Assembly: GCA_017945845.1 (NCBI GenBank)
Contig: CP072828.1
Coordinates: forward strand, 124,001 to 188,000
Length of the DNA: 64,000 nt
Direction: 5' to 3'
Source: Carnobacteriaceae bacterium zg-C25
GTDB taxonomy: Bacteria; Bacillota; Bacilli; Lactobacillales; Aerococcaceae
In this document: positions 44,608 to 56,520 of the stretch, piece after piece
How the letters are laid out: each line of letters starts with the position of its first letter
Position numbering within the stretch: the first letter of the stretch is position 1
The notes under the pieces: model-generated
Told to the model about the DNA's origin: nothing
Database searches by the model: none
What the model saw: the letters and a program-made list of their open reading frames with translations, nothing else
Program-made: the position numbers and the translations under genes

Positions 44608-45474
44608 ATGAAAGGAATTATTTTAGCTGGGGGAAGTGGGACGCGGTTATATCCGTTGACGCGTGCGGTATCAAAACAATTGATGCCAATTTATGACAAA
44701 CCGATGATTTACTATCCAATGTCAATCTTGATGTTGGCGGGCATTCGAGATATTTTAATTATTTCGACACCAACCGACACGCCACGATTTGAACAACTTT
44801 TTGGAGATGGGCACGAATTAGGTGTTAATATTTCGTATAAAGTCCAAGAAAGTCCGGATGGATTGGCGCAAGCGTTCATTTTAGGGGAAGAGTTTATTGG
44901 AGATGACTCTGTTGCGTTAATTTTAGGCGATAACATTTATTATGGTGATGGCTTTTCACGTATGGTGCAACGTGTTGCCAAAAAAGAAAAAGGTGCGACA
45001 GTGTTTGGGTATCACGTGCATGATCCAGAACGTTTTGGTGTGGTAGAGTTTGACGAAAACATGAAAGCTTTATCGATTGAAGAAAAACCGATTCAGCCGA
45101 AAAGTCAATATGCCGTAACGGGTCTGTATTTTTACGATAATCAAGTCGTTGAAATTGCGAAAAACATTAAACCGTCTCCACGTGGCGAGCTAGAAATTAC
45201 CGATGTGAATAAAGTGTATTTAGAGCGTGGTGAATTAGATGTTGAGTTGTTGGGACGTGGTTTTGCGTGGTTAGATACGGGAACGCATGAATCATTATTA
45301 GAAGCATCGACATTTATTGAGACTGTTGAAAAACGCCAAAATTTAAAAGTGGCGTGTTTAGAAGAAGTAGCGTACCGTATGGGCTACATTACAAAAGAAC
45401 AAGTGCGTGAATTAGCGCAGCCGTTGAAGAAAAATGAATATGGACAATATTTACTACGGTTAATTGGAGAATAA
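44608..45474 (+). CDS. rmlA: Glucose-1-phosphate thymidylyltransferase
   Basis: 288 residues. [20 protein letters not shown] at the N-terminus is the nucleotidyltransferase signature, then [27 protein letters not shown] and [15 protein letters not shown]. First step of dTDP-L-rhamnose synthesis. Start set by AGGAG at 44596. Followed at once by rmlC. Confidence 0.95.
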   Translation: MKGIILAGGSGTRLYPLTRAVSKQLMPIYDKPMIYYPMSILMLAGIRDILIISTPTDTPRFEQLFGDGHELGVNISYKVQESPDGLAQAFILGEEFIGDDSVALILGDNIYYGDGFSRMVQRVAKKEKGATVFGYHVHDPERFGVVEFDENMKALSIEEKPIQPKSQYAVTGLYFYDNQVVEIAKNIKPSPRGELEITDVNKVYLERGELDVELLGRGFAWLDTGTHESLLEASTFIETVEKRQNLKVACLEEVAYRMGYITKEQVRELAQPLKKNEYGQYLLRLIGE

Positions 45475-45475
45475 G

Positions 45476-47115
<1,640 letters not shown>

Positions 47116-47138
47116 TCTGCTAGAAAATGAGGAAAACG

Positions 47139-47972
47139 ATGACAGTATTAATTACTGGTGCTAACGGACAGTTAGGACAAGAATTGCAAAAATATTTAAA
47201 AGAAAAAAATATTGAATTTGTGGCAGCTGATGTGGACACGTTAGACATTACAAATGAAGTATTGGTTAATCAATACATTAGCGAATTAAAACCAAGCGTT
47301 ATTTATCACTGCGCCGCGTATACGGCAGTCGATATGGCGGAGGACGAAGGTAAGGCATTATGCCGTTTAATTAATGTGGATGGCACGCGTTACTTGGCAA
47401 ATGCTGCACAATTTGTAAATGCTAAATTGGTTTATATTAGTACAGATTATGTTTTTGATGGCACAAAACAAGAGGAATATACTGTAAACGACACACCAAA
47501 CCCTCAAAGTGAGTATGGGTTGACGAAATTTGAAGGTGAAGAGGCCGTTCGCGATGTGGTAGAAAGCCATTACATCATTCGTACGTCATGGGTGTTTGGT
47601 CGGTTCGGTAAAAATTTTGTGTATACGATGCAAAATTTAGCGAAGGTTCGAGATACGTTGACGATTGTCAGTGATCAAGTGGGACGACCAACATGGACGC
47701 GTACGTTAGCGGAATTTATGGTGTATGTTGTTGAAAACGAATGTGAGTACGGCACGTACCATTTGTCAAATGACAACAGTTGTTCGTGGTATGAGTTTGC
47801 CAAAGAGATTTTAAAAGATGAAGCGGTAGTAGTTTTACCGGTAACGTCAGATGAATTTCCACAAAAAGCCAATCGTCCGAAACATTCCGTTATGGATTTA
47901 AGCAAAGCGAAAGCAACGGGATTTATTATTCCAACGTGGCAAGAAGCGTTAGCAAAATTTTTAAGTGAATAG
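47139..47972 (+). CDS. rmlD: dTDP-4-dehydrorhamnose reductase
   Basis: 277-residue SDR enzyme. TVLITGANGQLGQEL (NAD(P) site), YHCAAYTAVDMAEDE, YISTDYVFDGTK, and YGLTKFEGE (Tyr-Lys pair). Last step of dTDP-L-rhamnose synthesis. ATG at 47139 set by GAGGAAAACG. A terminator (47982) follows, separating this from the next transcript. Confidence 0.95.
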   Translation: MTVLITGANGQLGQELQKYLKEKNIEFVAADVDTLDITNEVLVNQYISELKPSVIYHCAAYTAVDMAEDEGKALCRLINVDGTRYLANAAQFVNAKLVYISTDYVFDGTKQEEYTVNDTPNPQSEYGLTKFEGEEAVRDVVESHYIIRTSWVFGRFGKNFVYTMQNLAKVRDTLTIVSDQVGRPTWTRTLAEFMVYVVENECEYGTYHLSNDNSCSWYEFAKEILKDEAVVVLPVTSDEFPQKANRPKHSVMDLSKAKATGFIIPTWQEALAKFLSE

Positions 47973-47981
47973 AAAGTGTGT

Positions 47982-48015
47982 AAACCCTTGTAAGTCTTAA
48001 CTTTACAAGGGTTTT
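47982..48015 (+). terminator. Terminator after rmlD
   Basis: AAACCCTTGTAA / TTACAAGGGTTT with T following. Its right arm overlaps the spacer of the next promoter. Confidence 0.7.
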
Positions 48016-48025
48016 ATGCTACAAT
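47997..48025 (+). promoter_or_regulatory. Promoter of the gtrB-like gene
   Basis: TTAACT (47997-48002), 17-base spacer, TACAAT (48020-48025) with TGC before it; overlaps the rmlD terminator. Confidence 0.4.
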
Positions 48026-48062
48026 GAAGCGGATTACAACAAACAATAAAGAGAGATACATC

Positions 48063-48998
48063 ATGATAAAAGATAAAATTGCGGTGCTGATTCCGTGTTA
48101 TAACGAAGAGCAAACGATTGCTAAGGTGGTATCAGATTATAAACAAGCACTTCCTGAAGCAACAATTTATGTGTACGATAATAATTCAACGGATAACACG
48201 GTGAAAATTGCTCAACAAGCTGGTGCCATTGTGCGTCATGAATATCGTCAAGGTAAAGGGAATGTGATTCGTTCCATGTTTCGACAAGTGCATGCAGAAT
48301 GTTACTTAATGATTGATGGTGATGATACCTATCCAGCAGAAGATGCGCGCAAGTTAGTAGATGCTGTTTTAAATGAAGGTGCGGATATGGTTGTCGGAGA
48401 CCGTCTGTCTTCCACGTATTTTACTGAAAATAAGCGTCCTTTCCATAACTTTGGGAATGTATTAGTTCGTCGTTTAATTAATACAATTTTTAAATCTAAT
48501 GTACAAGATATTATGACGGGGTATCGCGCATTTAGTTACGAGTTTGTCAAAACGTTCCCGGTACTATCTAAAGGATTTGAAATTGAAACAGAAATGAGTA
48601 TTTTTGCGGTAGACCGTAATTTTTACATTAAAGAAATTCCGGTCAATTATCGCGACCGTCCGGAAGGTAGTGAGTCAAAATTGAACACTTTTTCAGATGG
48701 TTTTAAAGTATTGAAAACGATTGTCAGTTTATTTAAATACTACAGACCGGCGTTGTTTTTCTCATCTATTTCGTTGCTATTTTTAATTTTGGCAAGTGTC
48801 ACGTTTTTTCCGATTTTCTTTGAATTTACACGAACTGGTTTCGTTGAAAAGTTGCCAACTCTCGTGATTTCTGGTGTGTTTATGGTGTTGACGCTATTGT
48901 CATTTTCTGTCGGCATTATTTTAGATACACAAAGTAAATCTGAACGACAATCCTTTGAAATATTACTCAATCAAGTTGTTCAGTCAAAAGAAAGATAG
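48063..48998 (+). CDS. GtrB/DPM1-like polyprenyl-phosphate glycosyltransferase
   Basis: 311 residues. GT2 domain with AVLIPCYNEEQTIAKVVSDY near the N-terminus, YDNNSTDNTV, MIDGDDTYPAEDA (metal motif, about 86-98) and MTGYRAFSYEF. Two C-terminal transmembrane helices (about 228-255 and 270-295). This GT2 plus two-TM layout is that of enzymes that load a sugar on undecaprenyl phosphate (GtrB, GacI). Next gene is a GT-C-like protein, as in side-chain addition systems. Confidence 0.85.
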   Translation: MIKDKIAVLIPCYNEEQTIAKVVSDYKQALPEATIYVYDNNSTDNTVKIAQQAGAIVRHEYRQGKGNVIRSMFRQVHAECYLMIDGDDTYPAEDARKLVDAVLNEGADMVVGDRLSSTYFTENKRPFHNFGNVLVRRLINTIFKSNVQDIMTGYRAFSYEFVKTFPVLSKGFEIETEMSIFAVDRNFYIKEIPVNYRDRPEGSESKLNTFSDGFKVLKTIVSLFKYYRPALFFSSISLLFLILASVTFFPIFFEFTRTGFVEKLPTLVISGVFMVLTLLSFSVGIILDTQSKSERQSFEILLNQVVQSKER

Positions 48999-49006
48999 GT
49001 GAGTAA

Positions 49007-50953
49007 ATGCAAAAAGTTACTCGACAATCTTTATTAGAATTCATCTTCAAATATCGCTATGCCATTGCGCTAATGGTAATTATCGTCGGTGTTGCGTTAT
49101 CATTAAACGGATCATCCATTGGGATATGGTCCAATTACATCGGTCAAAGTGAATTAGACAACGTTTTATTAGGAACAAGTCGTGCCATTCGTTCGGATGA
49201 ATGGGCGACGTTCACCCCGCTTGCTTTTTCACAAGCAGCACAGGACGTGGCGTTTCCTTACTTTAATGAAAGTGTTCGGGCAACTGCCACAGATATGTTT
49301 ATCGTCTACGGTCAACCCGTCTTACACTTTGGGGCAATCTTTAGACCGGCACATATGGGATACTTATTATTTGGCTTGGAACGTGGATTATCGTTTTTCT
49401 GGGTGTTTCGTACCGTTTGGCTATTTATGAGCGTATTTGAATTAGGGTTAATTATTGCTAAACAAAATCGTAAGTTAGCCTGCCTTTTGGCCGTTTTAAT
49501 GACGTTTTCACCTGTTGTTCAATGGTGGTTTGCCGTCAATGGTTTAGTTGAAATGCTCTCGACAAGTAGCATGGCTGTGGTGTTGTTTTACCACTATTTC
49601 AAAACGACGCACTATACAACACGCCTTTATTTAGCGTTAGCGTTGGCGTGGTGCGGAGGCGTCTACATCTTAACGTTCTATCCAGCTTGGCAAGTACCCG
49701 TAGCGTACGTCATGATTGCGTTAATCGTTTTCGTTATCTGGGATAACCTCAAAAATGCCGTCTGGTCGTGGAAAAAGGATACCGCGATATTACTTGGTGC
49801 CTTTATTTTAATGCTTGTATCTGTGGGGGTGGTGTTATGGCAGTCAAAAGATACACTCTCTGCCGTATTGAATACCGATTACCCCGGCAAGCGTGTTGAA
49901 ACAGGGGGTCATTGGGGACACATTTTATTCGATTCACCGTTTTCAATCTTTTATACGTTAACAGGTCTGTCATGGGAGCGTGGAATGGATGTCATGTACG
50001 ATTGTTTACCGCTTACCCTTGTTTTAAGTGCTTACGTTTGGAAAAAAACAAAAGATAAGTTACTTATCATATTGGCTGTACTTAATGCATTTTTCTGGGT
50101 ATACATTACATTTGGATTCCCTGAAATTTTAGCTAAAGCCACATTGTTATCGTATTCGTTTGGTGTGCGAGTTGTTGCACCATTTGGTATTGTTGCGATT
50201 ATGATGCTCATACGTTCATTAGCGTTAGAGTGGCAATTAAACCGAGATGAAGTGAAATGGTATAGTGCGCTGGTAGCTTCTGTTGCGATAGTACTGGCTC
50301 TTATTTTACATCACGACTATTTTGATTTGTCTGCGTTTGGTGTAGAACACTCTCTTCAAATGCTATTCATGCTTATCGCTGCGTTGATTGCTTTTGTCGT
50401 GTTGTACGTTATTTATTCATTTGTGTTACATCGTAAAATTAGCCATTTATTCATCAGTCTATCACTTACGAGTTTATTTTTTGGTGCGATGGTCAATCCC
50501 GTACGTCAAGGGACGCGTGTGATTGACGATAATGCGCTCATTAAAACAATGAAACAAATTCATAAAGAGCAACCGGGTGTGTGGGTAGTGGATGATTTGA
50601 TGTATCCGTATAGCAATATTCCATTATTAGCCGGTGTACCAAGTGTGAATGTAACCAATGTGTATCCTAATGTTGACCGTTGGGCACAGTTTGATCCGCT
50701 GTCTATGTATCGTCCCATTTATAATCGTTACGCACATATTCATTTAAAAATAGACGATTCGATTGATCAAGTGGGCTTTAATTTAACGTTACCGGATAGT
50801 TTTACAGCAGTTATGAACACAACACACTTGAGAAAAATGAATGTTCGATACGTCCTGACACAACGTCAGTTGAGTGAATTGGTTCAAAATAAGGCGAGTG
50901 TACGATTGAAAGGGAATGTAAATGGATTTTCCATTTATGAATTGATTGATTAG
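49007..50953 (+). CDS. Polytopic GT-C-like membrane protein
   Basis: 648 residues with about a dozen hydrophobic helices, and a large loop after TM1 (about 40-115) containing RAIRSDEWATFTPL, then a soluble C-terminal part of about 130 residues. The size, topology and place directly after a GtrB-like gene fit a GT-C glycosyltransferase that transfers a sugar from a polyprenyl phosphate onto a surface polysaccharide outside the membrane (GtrC/GacL type). No catalytic residue can be assigned from sequence alone. Start nine bases after the previous stop. Confidence 0.65.
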   Translation: MQKVTRQSLLEFIFKYRYAIALMVIIVGVALSLNGSSIGIWSNYIGQSELDNVLLGTSRAIRSDEWATFTPLAFSQAAQDVAFPYFNESVRATATDMFIVYGQPVLHFGAIFRPAHMGYLLFGLERGLSFFWVFRTVWLFMSVFELGLIIAKQNRKLACLLAVLMTFSPVVQWWFAVNGLVEMLSTSSMAVVLFYHYFKTTHYTTRLYLALALAWCGGVYILTFYPAWQVPVAYVMIALIVFVIWDNLKNAVWSWKKDTAILLGAFILMLVSVGVVLWQSKDTLSAVLNTDYPGKRVETGGHWGHILFDSPFSIFYTLTGLSWERGMDVMYDCLPLTLVLSAYVWKKTKDKLLIILAVLNAFFWVYITFGFPEILAKATLLSYSFGVRVVAPFGIVAIMMLIRSLALEWQLNRDEVKWYSALVASVAIVLALILHHDYFDLSAFGVEHSLQMLFMLIAALIAFVVLYVIYSFVLHRKISHLFISLSLTSLFFGAMVNPVRQGTRVIDDNALIKTMKQIHKEQPGVWVVDDLMYPYSNIPLLAGVPSVNVTNVYPNVDRWAQFDPLSMYRPIYNRYAHIHLKIDDSIDQVGFNLTLPDSFTAVMNTTHLRKMNVRYVLTQRQLSELVQNKASVRLKGNVNGFSIYELID

Positions 50954-50964
50954 TAGGAGGGACA

Positions 50965-51972
50965 ATGCAAAAGAAAAATTATTTAAGTGTATTGAATGTC
51001 TTATCTAGCTTTGCGGTGATCGCTTTACATGTGAACGATAATTTTTGGCATTTTTCAAATACACGTTCATGGCACTTTGCAAATTTGATTGAGTCGGTAT
51101 TTTATTTTGCCGTTCCTATATTTTTTATGATTTCAGGAGCGACATTATTAAATTATCAAGAAAAGTATTCGACAAAAGTATTTTTAAAAAAACGTGTTAT
51201 GAGAACGATGATTCCGTTTGTTGCATGGAGTAGTTTAGCGTGGTTTTTCATAAGATTGAATATGCCACAACGCTTTGAAGGACAGACCATTAAACAGTGG
51301 ATTAATGGGTTTTTATTATCAGAATACAATCAGTTTTTTTGGTATTTTCCTGTCTTGTTTTCGGTATATTTAAGTATTCCGCTATTTGCAAGTATCGATG
51401 CATCAAAACGTAAACAAACGTTCGAGTATTTGTTGTTGAGCACGTTTATATTCAATGTTTTATCGGAGTTTATTTATAAATTGACGAATATTGCTGTATC
51501 AAATTTTCCAGTTGTAGCCATGTCAGGGTATTTGTTTTTTGTCGTAGCAGGGTTTTATATTGCGCACTATCCGATTGAAAAAATAAAAAGATTGATGATA
51601 TATGCTTTAGGCGCTGTTGGTTTATTGATTCATTTTTATGGGACGTATAAGCTATCTGTTGATGCCAATACACTTATCATGAACGTTAAAGGGTATATCA
51701 ATTTACCGTCTGTTTTATATGCTGTAGCGATATTTACAGCCATTCGTTATGCAAAGATACCATCTGCAATTGTAAAAGTTACGCAATTATTTGAAAAGCA
51801 AACGTTTGGTATTTATTTAATCCATTGGTTTGTATTGCGCCTGTTATATATCAATCATATTACGATGGCATCTCTTTTTGAAAAAGTGATTTGGACAATT
51901 ACGGTATTTCTAGTATCATGGCTAATCGTTTTTATCATTCAAAAAATTCCTGTATTAAAGAAAATTGTGTAA
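50965..51972 (+). CDS. Acyltransferase 3 family membrane protein
   Basis: 335 residues, about ten helices. N-terminal YLSVLNVLSSFAVIALHVN and FYFAVPIFFMISGATLLNY match the acyltransferase 3 (OafA/WecH) family, including the His near residue 20 and the FFMISG segment. Likely O-acetylates a surface polysaccharide, given the preceding genes. Gap 51973-52140 after it holds the fba leader; I see no confident promoter there. Confidence 0.82.
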   Translation: MQKKNYLSVLNVLSSFAVIALHVNDNFWHFSNTRSWHFANLIESVFYFAVPIFFMISGATLLNYQEKYSTKVFLKKRVMRTMIPFVAWSSLAWFFIRLNMPQRFEGQTIKQWINGFLLSEYNQFFWYFPVLFSVYLSIPLFASIDASKRKQTFEYLLLSTFIFNVLSEFIYKLTNIAVSNFPVVAMSGYLFFVVAGFYIAHYPIEKIKRLMIYALGAVGLLIHFYGTYKLSVDANTLIMNVKGYINLPSVLYAVAIFTAIRYAKIPSAIVKVTQLFEKQTFGIYLIHWFVLRLLYINHITMASLFEKVIWTITVFLVSWLIVFIIQKIPVLKKIV

Positions 51973-52140
51973 TTTTGAAAAGTATTGGATAAGTTTATGA
52001 AGATTTTTCACGAAAATATTATAAAAAAATAAATGGTTTTCAGAAAATTAGATGTGCATGAGTAGCCAATACGGCTAAAATTTGATAAAATAGGAAACGT
52101 TAAAAAAGTAACAAAGTTACGAAAATTTAGGAGGATTCTT

Positions 52141-52998
52141 ATGAGTCGTTTAGTAAGCATGACAAACATGTTACAACAAGCTAAAGAAGGAAAATATGCA
52201 GTTGGTCAATTCAACATTAACAACTTAGAGTGGACACAAGCTGTTTTAACTGCTGCACAAGAAGCAAAATCACCAATTATTTTAGGTGTTTCTGAAGGTG
52301 CTGGTAAATATATGGGTGGTGCTAAAGTTGTTTCAGCTATGGTAAATGCATTATTAGAAACAATGGACATTACTGTTCCTGTAGCATTACACTTAGACCA
52401 CGGTTCATCAGTAGAAGTATGTAAAGAATATATCGATGCAGGTTTCTCATCAGTAATGTACGACCACTCACACTATCCAATCGATGAAAACATCGCTTTA
52501 ACAAAAGAAGTAGTTGCTTACGCTCACGCTAAAGGAGCATCTGTAGAAGCAGAAGTTGGTACTGTTGGTGGAGAAGAAGACGGTGTTATCGGTGGTGTAC
52601 AATACGCTGACTTAGAAGAGTGCAAACGCATGGTTTCTGAAGCAGGTATCGACGCTTTAGCAGCGGCTTTAGGTTCAGTTCACGGAACATATGCAGGTGA
52701 GCCTGTATTAGGTTTTGATGAAATGTTAGCTATTTCAGAAGCTACAAACGCACCATTAGTATTACACGGTGGTTCAGGTATTCCAGAATACCAAATCAAA
52801 AAAGCAATTGAACGTGGACATGCTAAAATTAACGTAAACACAGAGTTGCAACAACAATGGACTGCTGCAGTTCGTGAAAAATTAGCAACTGATGCTAAAG
52901 TTTACGACCCACGTAAAGTCATCAAACCAGGTTTTGATGCAATCGTGAAAACAACTAAAGAAATCATGGACATCTTTGGTTCAACAAACAAAGCCTAA
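52141..52998 (+). CDS. fba: Class II fructose-1,6-bisphosphate aldolase
   Basis: 285-residue zinc aldolase of glycolysis. [16 protein letters not shown] (about 21-36), [17 protein letters not shown] (zinc His, about 82-98), [37 protein letters not shown] and [15 protein letters not shown] site and very biased, preferred codons suggest high expression. Monocistronic, ending in a compact terminator. Confidence 0.97.
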   Translation: MSRLVSMTNMLQQAKEGKYAVGQFNINNLEWTQAVLTAAQEAKSPIILGVSEGAGKYMGGAKVVSAMVNALLETMDITVPVALHLDHGSSVEVCKEYIDAGFSSVMYDHSHYPIDENIALTKEVVAYAHAKGASVEAEVGTVGGEEDGVIGGVQYADLEECKRMVSEAGIDALAAALGSVHGTYAGEPVLGFDEMLAISEATNAPLVLHGGSGIPEYQIKKAIERGHAKINVNTELQQQWTAAVREKLATDAKVYDPRKVIKPGFDAIVKTTKEIMDIFGSTNKA

Positions 52999-53000
52999 CA

Positions 53001-53024
53001 AAAAAGACCTTCGGGTCTTTTTTT
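53001..53024 (+). terminator. Terminator after fba
   Basis: AAAAAGACC-TTCG-GGTCTTTTT, a UUCG tetraloop stem with a T run. Confidence 0.92.
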
Positions 53025-53049
53025 GTGCATAAAAATATGTGATATTAAA

Positions 53050-53079
53050 TAAGGTTGATGGCACAATCCATCAACCTTA
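53050..53079. repeat. Short palindromic repeat with GGTTGATGG arm
   Basis: Perfect 12-base arms TAAGGTTGATGG and CCATCAACCTTA around CACAAT. It shares the GGTTGATGGC word with the elements at 56521 and 60155. No T run, so not an obvious terminator. The rest of 53025-53217 shows nothing recognisable. Confidence 0.6.
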
Positions 53080-53217
53080 AAAATTATGTACCAATAAATA
53101 GATTTCTTTTTTGTGTGTGACACATACGAAATATGAAAGAAGCAACACAGGTGTCGCACAGGGATATCATAAATTAGTATCAATAAAATATAAAACCGTT
53201 GTCATTAGTTTATTGAG

Positions 53218-53703
53218 TTAACGGTAAATTTTTCGTAATGTCTTTGCCATAGCGATTGCTAAAATGGCTTTTATGAAATCACCCATTAAAAATGGAGTGG
53301 TCGTTAATGTAATGACGTCTAATAATGTTTTAGACGGTAACATGTGATGAAAGTAGAGAGTGCCACAAATATAAATCACTAATGTTCCAATACTAACAGA
53401 AACGATAGAACGTATCGTTGTTGGGCAATTTGTCGTCAGTAGCGAAATAACCGTAGCGGAAATCACAAAACCAATTACAAAGCCAAATGTTAAGGACGCA
53501 TACGCCATGGAAAAAATGCATTGTAATAGTAAACTAATTAACGTGCTTAAAAATGCTAACTTTGGACGTAACAGAAGCCCGATGACCAATACAAAAAATA
53601 TTTGCGTTGTTACGGGAACAGGTCCAATGGGTAATTTGAAAAAACTACTTAAAAATAAGAGAACACTAAAAAGTGCTGTGATGGTCATGTCTTTTGTTTT
53701 CAT
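53218..53703 (-). CDS. bioY: Biotin transporter BioY
   Basis: 161 residues, the substrate-binding S component of a biotin ECF transporter. Family motif KLPIGPVPVTTQIFFVLVIGL (starts about 23) with the conserved GPVPVT. About six helices. Start at 53703 chosen for GGAG. Overlaps nothing; lies 10 bases after the birA stop, so it is in one operon with its regulator. Ecf core genes are not here. Confidence 0.92.
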   Translation of the reverse strand: MKTKDMTITALFSVLLFLSSFFKLPIGPVPVTTQIFFVLVIGLLLRPKLAFLSTLISLLLQCIFSMAYASLTFGFVIGFVISATVISLLTTNCPTTIRSIVSVSIGTLVIYICGTLYFHHMLPSKTLLDVITLTTTPFLMGDFIKAILAIAMAKTLRKIYR

Positions 53704-53713
53704 AAAGCTCCAG

Positions 53714-54652
53714 TTATAGACGAATTGAGACTTCGCCATGTTGTAATGTTAATCTATCGTTGGTGTCGGTTTGGACAATTAAATGGCCGTCATCGTTAAT
53801 ATCAATGGCAACACCTTGTATACTGTGTGTTGGATAGTGTATGGTAATCGGCTGATGTAAGACAATCGATTGTTCTTTGTATGTACGCATAAATGAGGTG
53901 TCGGGTAAACGATCCAACAAATCGAATACATTTTGTACAATTTCAATGGCTAAAGCGTTCATATCAACCGAATCATTCGTCAAATAACCGATAATGGATT
54001 GTAATTCATCGGGTACACTTGCCGGTTTAGTCACATTGACGCCCATACCGATAATGACTTTATCGACTTGCCCAGCTTCCATGCTAAATATCGCTTCGGT
54101 CAAAATGCCCGCGACTTTTTTATTATTTAAAAATAAATCGTTAACCCATTTAATGCCGACAGTAATGCCGAGTTGTGTTTGAATGGCGTTATGAAGAGCC
54201 GCTGCAACTAATGGGGTAATCAGTTGCAAATGCTGTTGTATGCGTTTTGCTGGATAAAGTACACTAATATATAATCCACTGCCTAATGGAGAATAAAACG
54301 AACGGCCATATCTTCCTCGCCCAGCCGATTGTGCATTTGCAACAAAAACACCGCGATGAGAAAGTGTATCGGCATGTAATTTAGCTTGTGTGTTTGTTGA
54401 GTCAATCGTATCGTACACAAAAACAGGATCGTTTAAAAATGCACTTTCAATGCGCGTTGCGTTTAGCGTTTGTGGTTGATGGTGCAATTGGTAGCCTGTT
54501 GGTGTACTTTCAATCGTAAAGCCGTCCTTAATTAGTGATTGAATCGCTTTCCACACCGCATTTCGCGAAAGGTTTAATTGCTTGGCAAGTTGTGCACCAG
54601 ATAAAACAGATGTGTGTTGTAAAGCGTGTAAAACATGTGCTTTTGTCGACAT
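53714..54652 (-). CDS. birA: Bifunctional biotin-protein ligase/repressor BirA
   Basis: 312 residues. N-terminal winged helix (LSGAQLAKQLNLSRNAVWKA, about 17-36) marks the regulatory class. Ligase domain: IDSTNTQAKL, biotin-binding AGRGRYGRSFYSPLGSGLY (about 112-130), and IKWVNDLFLNNKKVAGILTE. It attaches biotin to carboxylases and likely represses biotin genes including bioY. Start at 54652 by GGAGGGAC. Confidence 0.94.
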   Translation of the reverse strand: MSTKAHVLHALQHTSVLSGAQLAKQLNLSRNAVWKAIQSLIKDGFTIESTPTGYQLHHQPQTLNATRIESAFLNDPVFVYDTIDSTNTQAKLHADTLSHRGVFVANAQSAGRGRYGRSFYSPLGSGLYISVLYPAKRIQQHLQLITPLVAAALHNAIQTQLGITVGIKWVNDLFLNNKKVAGILTEAIFSMEAGQVDKVIIGMGVNVTKPASVPDELQSIIGYLTNDSVDMNALAIEIVQNVFDLLDRLPDTSFMRTYKEQSIVLHQPITIHYPTHSIQGVAIDINDDGHLIVQTDTNDRLTLQHGEVSIRL

Positions 54653-54673
54653 AGTCCCTCCTAAGATGAGCGT

Positions 54674-54702
54674 ATCGTAACATAGTTTGGTTACATCGTC
54701 AA
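54674..54702 (-). promoter_or_regulatory. Promoter of birA-bioY with overlapping inverted repeat
   Basis: Minus strand TTGACG (54702-54697), 17-base spacer, TACGAT (54679-54674). The spacer carries GTAAC-N8-GTTAC, an inverted repeat that could be an operator. The spacing is shorter than known BirA boxes, so BirA binding is uncertain. Confidence 0.6.
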
Positions 54703-54767
54703 CCTTTAACGAAAACGGGTGACGTAAAAGTGGGTGACGTCCAAACAACTGAAAGCAAACAAATACA

Positions 54768-54795
54768 TTTCACTCTAACAGGTTTATGGTATAAT
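54768..54795 (+). promoter_or_regulatory. Promoter of murA
   Basis: TTTCAC (54768-54773), 16-base spacer, TATAAT (54790-54795) preceded by TATGG. It places transcription start near 54802, which supports the murA start at 54828. Confidence 0.6.
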
Positions 54796-54827
54796 AGGCG
54801 TATTACATGAAAGTTATTGGAGAGAAT

Positions 54828-56126
54828 ATGGAACGAATTATTGTTAAAGGTGGTCAAAAATTACAAGGTCGAGTAAAAGTGGAAGGTGCAAAAAATGCCG
54901 TTTTACCGATTTTGGCAGCAAGTATTTTGGCGCAGACGGGTAAAATGAATTTAGCAAACGTCCCTGTTTTATCAGATGTCCACTTGATGAATGACGTATT
55001 GCGCGCAATAAATATTGAGATTGCCTTTGATGAAAGTACAAATACAATGGAGATTGATGCGACAAAAGATATCGCTACAGTGGCTCCGTTTGAATATGTG
55101 AGCAAAATGCGTGCGTCAATTGTTGTTATGGGTCCGATTTTAGCGCGTAAAGGGTATGCTAAAGTATCCATGCCAGGAGGGTGTGCCATTGGTACACGAC
55201 CAATTGATTTGCATTTAAAAGGTTTAGAGGCGTTAGGTGCTGAAATTACATTAGATGCAGGATTTGTTGAAGCGCGTGCTGAAAAATTAAAAGGTGCTAA
55301 AATTTATTTAGATTTCCCAAGTGTTGGTGCAACACAAAACATTATGATGGCAGCCACATTGGCTGAAGGGACATCCGTTATTGAAAATGCTGCACGTGAA
55401 CCAGAAATTGTCGATTTAGCGATTGTCTTAAACAAAATGGGTGCACGTATTTACGGAGCAGGAACGGATACAATTCGTATCGAAGGTGTTGAAGCGTTGA
55501 CTGGTGCATCGCACTACATTATCCCGGACCGTATTGAAACGGGTACGTTTATGGTGGCGGCAGCGATTACAGGTGGCGATATTTTTATTGAAGATGCCAT
55601 GATGAGCCATAATAAACCGCTAATTTCTAAATTACAAGAAATGGGTGTTCTGTTTGAAGAAAAACAGTGGGGAATTCAAGTTAAAGGTCCTCAAACACTA
55701 AAAGGTACAAGTGTTAAAACGATGCCACACCCGGGTTTTCCAACCGATATGCAAGCGCAAATGACAATAGCGCAACTATTGTCGAATAAAGAAACATCAA
55801 TGAGTGAAACCGTATTTGAAAACCGCTTCATGCATTTTGAAGAATTGCGTCGAATGAATGCTGACTTTTCGATTGATGGCAATACCGTATTTATGCGCCC
55901 ATCACATACATTACAAGGTGCAACAGTTGCAGCAAGTGACTTGCGTGCAGCCGCCGCATTAGTATTAGCTGGATTACGTGCCAACGGATATACACAAGTC
56001 GTTAAATTAGACTATTTAGATCGCGGTTATTATCAATTCCATGAGAAATTAAAAGCACTTGGCGCTAATATCGTCCGTGTGAAAAATGAACTAACACGTG
56101 ATGAGTTAAATCAGTTATTTGTTTAG
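54828..56126 (+). CDS. murA: UDP-GlcNAc 1-carboxyvinyltransferase MurA
   Basis: 432 residues. First committed step of peptidoglycan synthesis. [20 protein letters not shown] at the start, active-site Cys119 in [20 protein letters not shown] (fosfomycin target), and [16 protein letters not shown]. Start at ATG 54828 with TTGGAGAG; an in-frame ATG 21 bases upstream would leave almost no leader. Which of two Firmicute paralogues (MurAA or MurZ) is not decided, but the EpuA gene next door suggests the MurA1 type. Confidence 0.96.
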   Translation: MERIIVKGGQKLQGRVKVEGAKNAVLPILAASILAQTGKMNLANVPVLSDVHLMNDVLRAINIEIAFDESTNTMEIDATKDIATVAPFEYVSKMRASIVVMGPILARKGYAKVSMPGGCAIGTRPIDLHLKGLEALGAEITLDAGFVEARAEKLKGAKIYLDFPSVGATQNIMMAATLAEGTSVIENAAREPEIVDLAIVLNKMGARIYGAGTDTIRIEGVEALTGASHYIIPDRIETGTFMVAAAITGGDIFIEDAMMSHNKPLISKLQEMGVLFEEKQWGIQVKGPQTLKGTSVKTMPHPGFPTDMQAQMTIAQLLSNKETSMSETVFENRFMHFEELRRMNADFSIDGNTVFMRPSHTLQGATVAASDLRAAAALVLAGLRANGYTQVVKLDYLDRGYYQFHEKLKALGANIVRVKNELTRDELNQLFV

Positions 56127-56140
56127 AAAGGGGATTACCT

Positions 56141-56365
56141 ATGTCTAAAGAGGAAGGATCATTTCAAGTTGTAAAATCTGCACGATTTACATTTATTGAA
56201 AACAATGTGCTTAAAGTGTTGTTTTATATCGTCTTAATATTAGCTATGGCGCTAGTGTGTTTTGTCGTCGGAATGATGATTGGTTATTCTGTTTTAGGCG
56301 ACGGTAACGCATTCGATGTTTTAGACTGGAAAACATGGGAATACATTTTAAAATTTTTAAAATAA
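56141..56365 (+). CDS. EpuA-like small membrane protein
   Basis: 74 residues with one strong helix (about 25-50) and a short C-terminal tail. N-terminus has charged cytoplasmic sequence ending in ENNVLKVLF. Size and position after murA match the EpuA family (DUF, often labelled as an RNA polymerase beta-like subunit by databases). Function unknown. Separated from murA by 14 bases with AAAGGGG. Confidence 0.75.
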   Translation: MSKEEGSFQVVKSARFTFIENNVLKVLFYIVLILAMALVCFVVGMMIGYSVLGDGNAFDVLDWKTWEYILKFLK

Positions 56366-56392
56366 ATGATGTGTTGAAAACTGCAGACACTA

Positions 56393-56426
56393 ATAGCCGT
56401 TGGGATATTTCCCAACGGCTATGTGC
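56393..56426 (+). terminator. Terminator after murA-epuA
   Basis: Twelve-pair stem ATAGCCGTTGGG (56393-56404) / CCCAACGGCTAT (56411-56422) followed by GTGCTTTT. Confidence 0.7.
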
Positions 56427-56520
56427 TTTTAAAAATAAGGCATACATCATATAGACAGTTTTGGTGTGGCATAAAAAGCGTTCTACATTTGATTGAACGT
56501 ATAACGATTAAATAACAAAT

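Noticed and set aside
53050-53079. GGTTGATGG palindrome as terminator of bioY or fba
   Set aside because: It has no T run on either strand, and fba already has a strong terminator at 53001.
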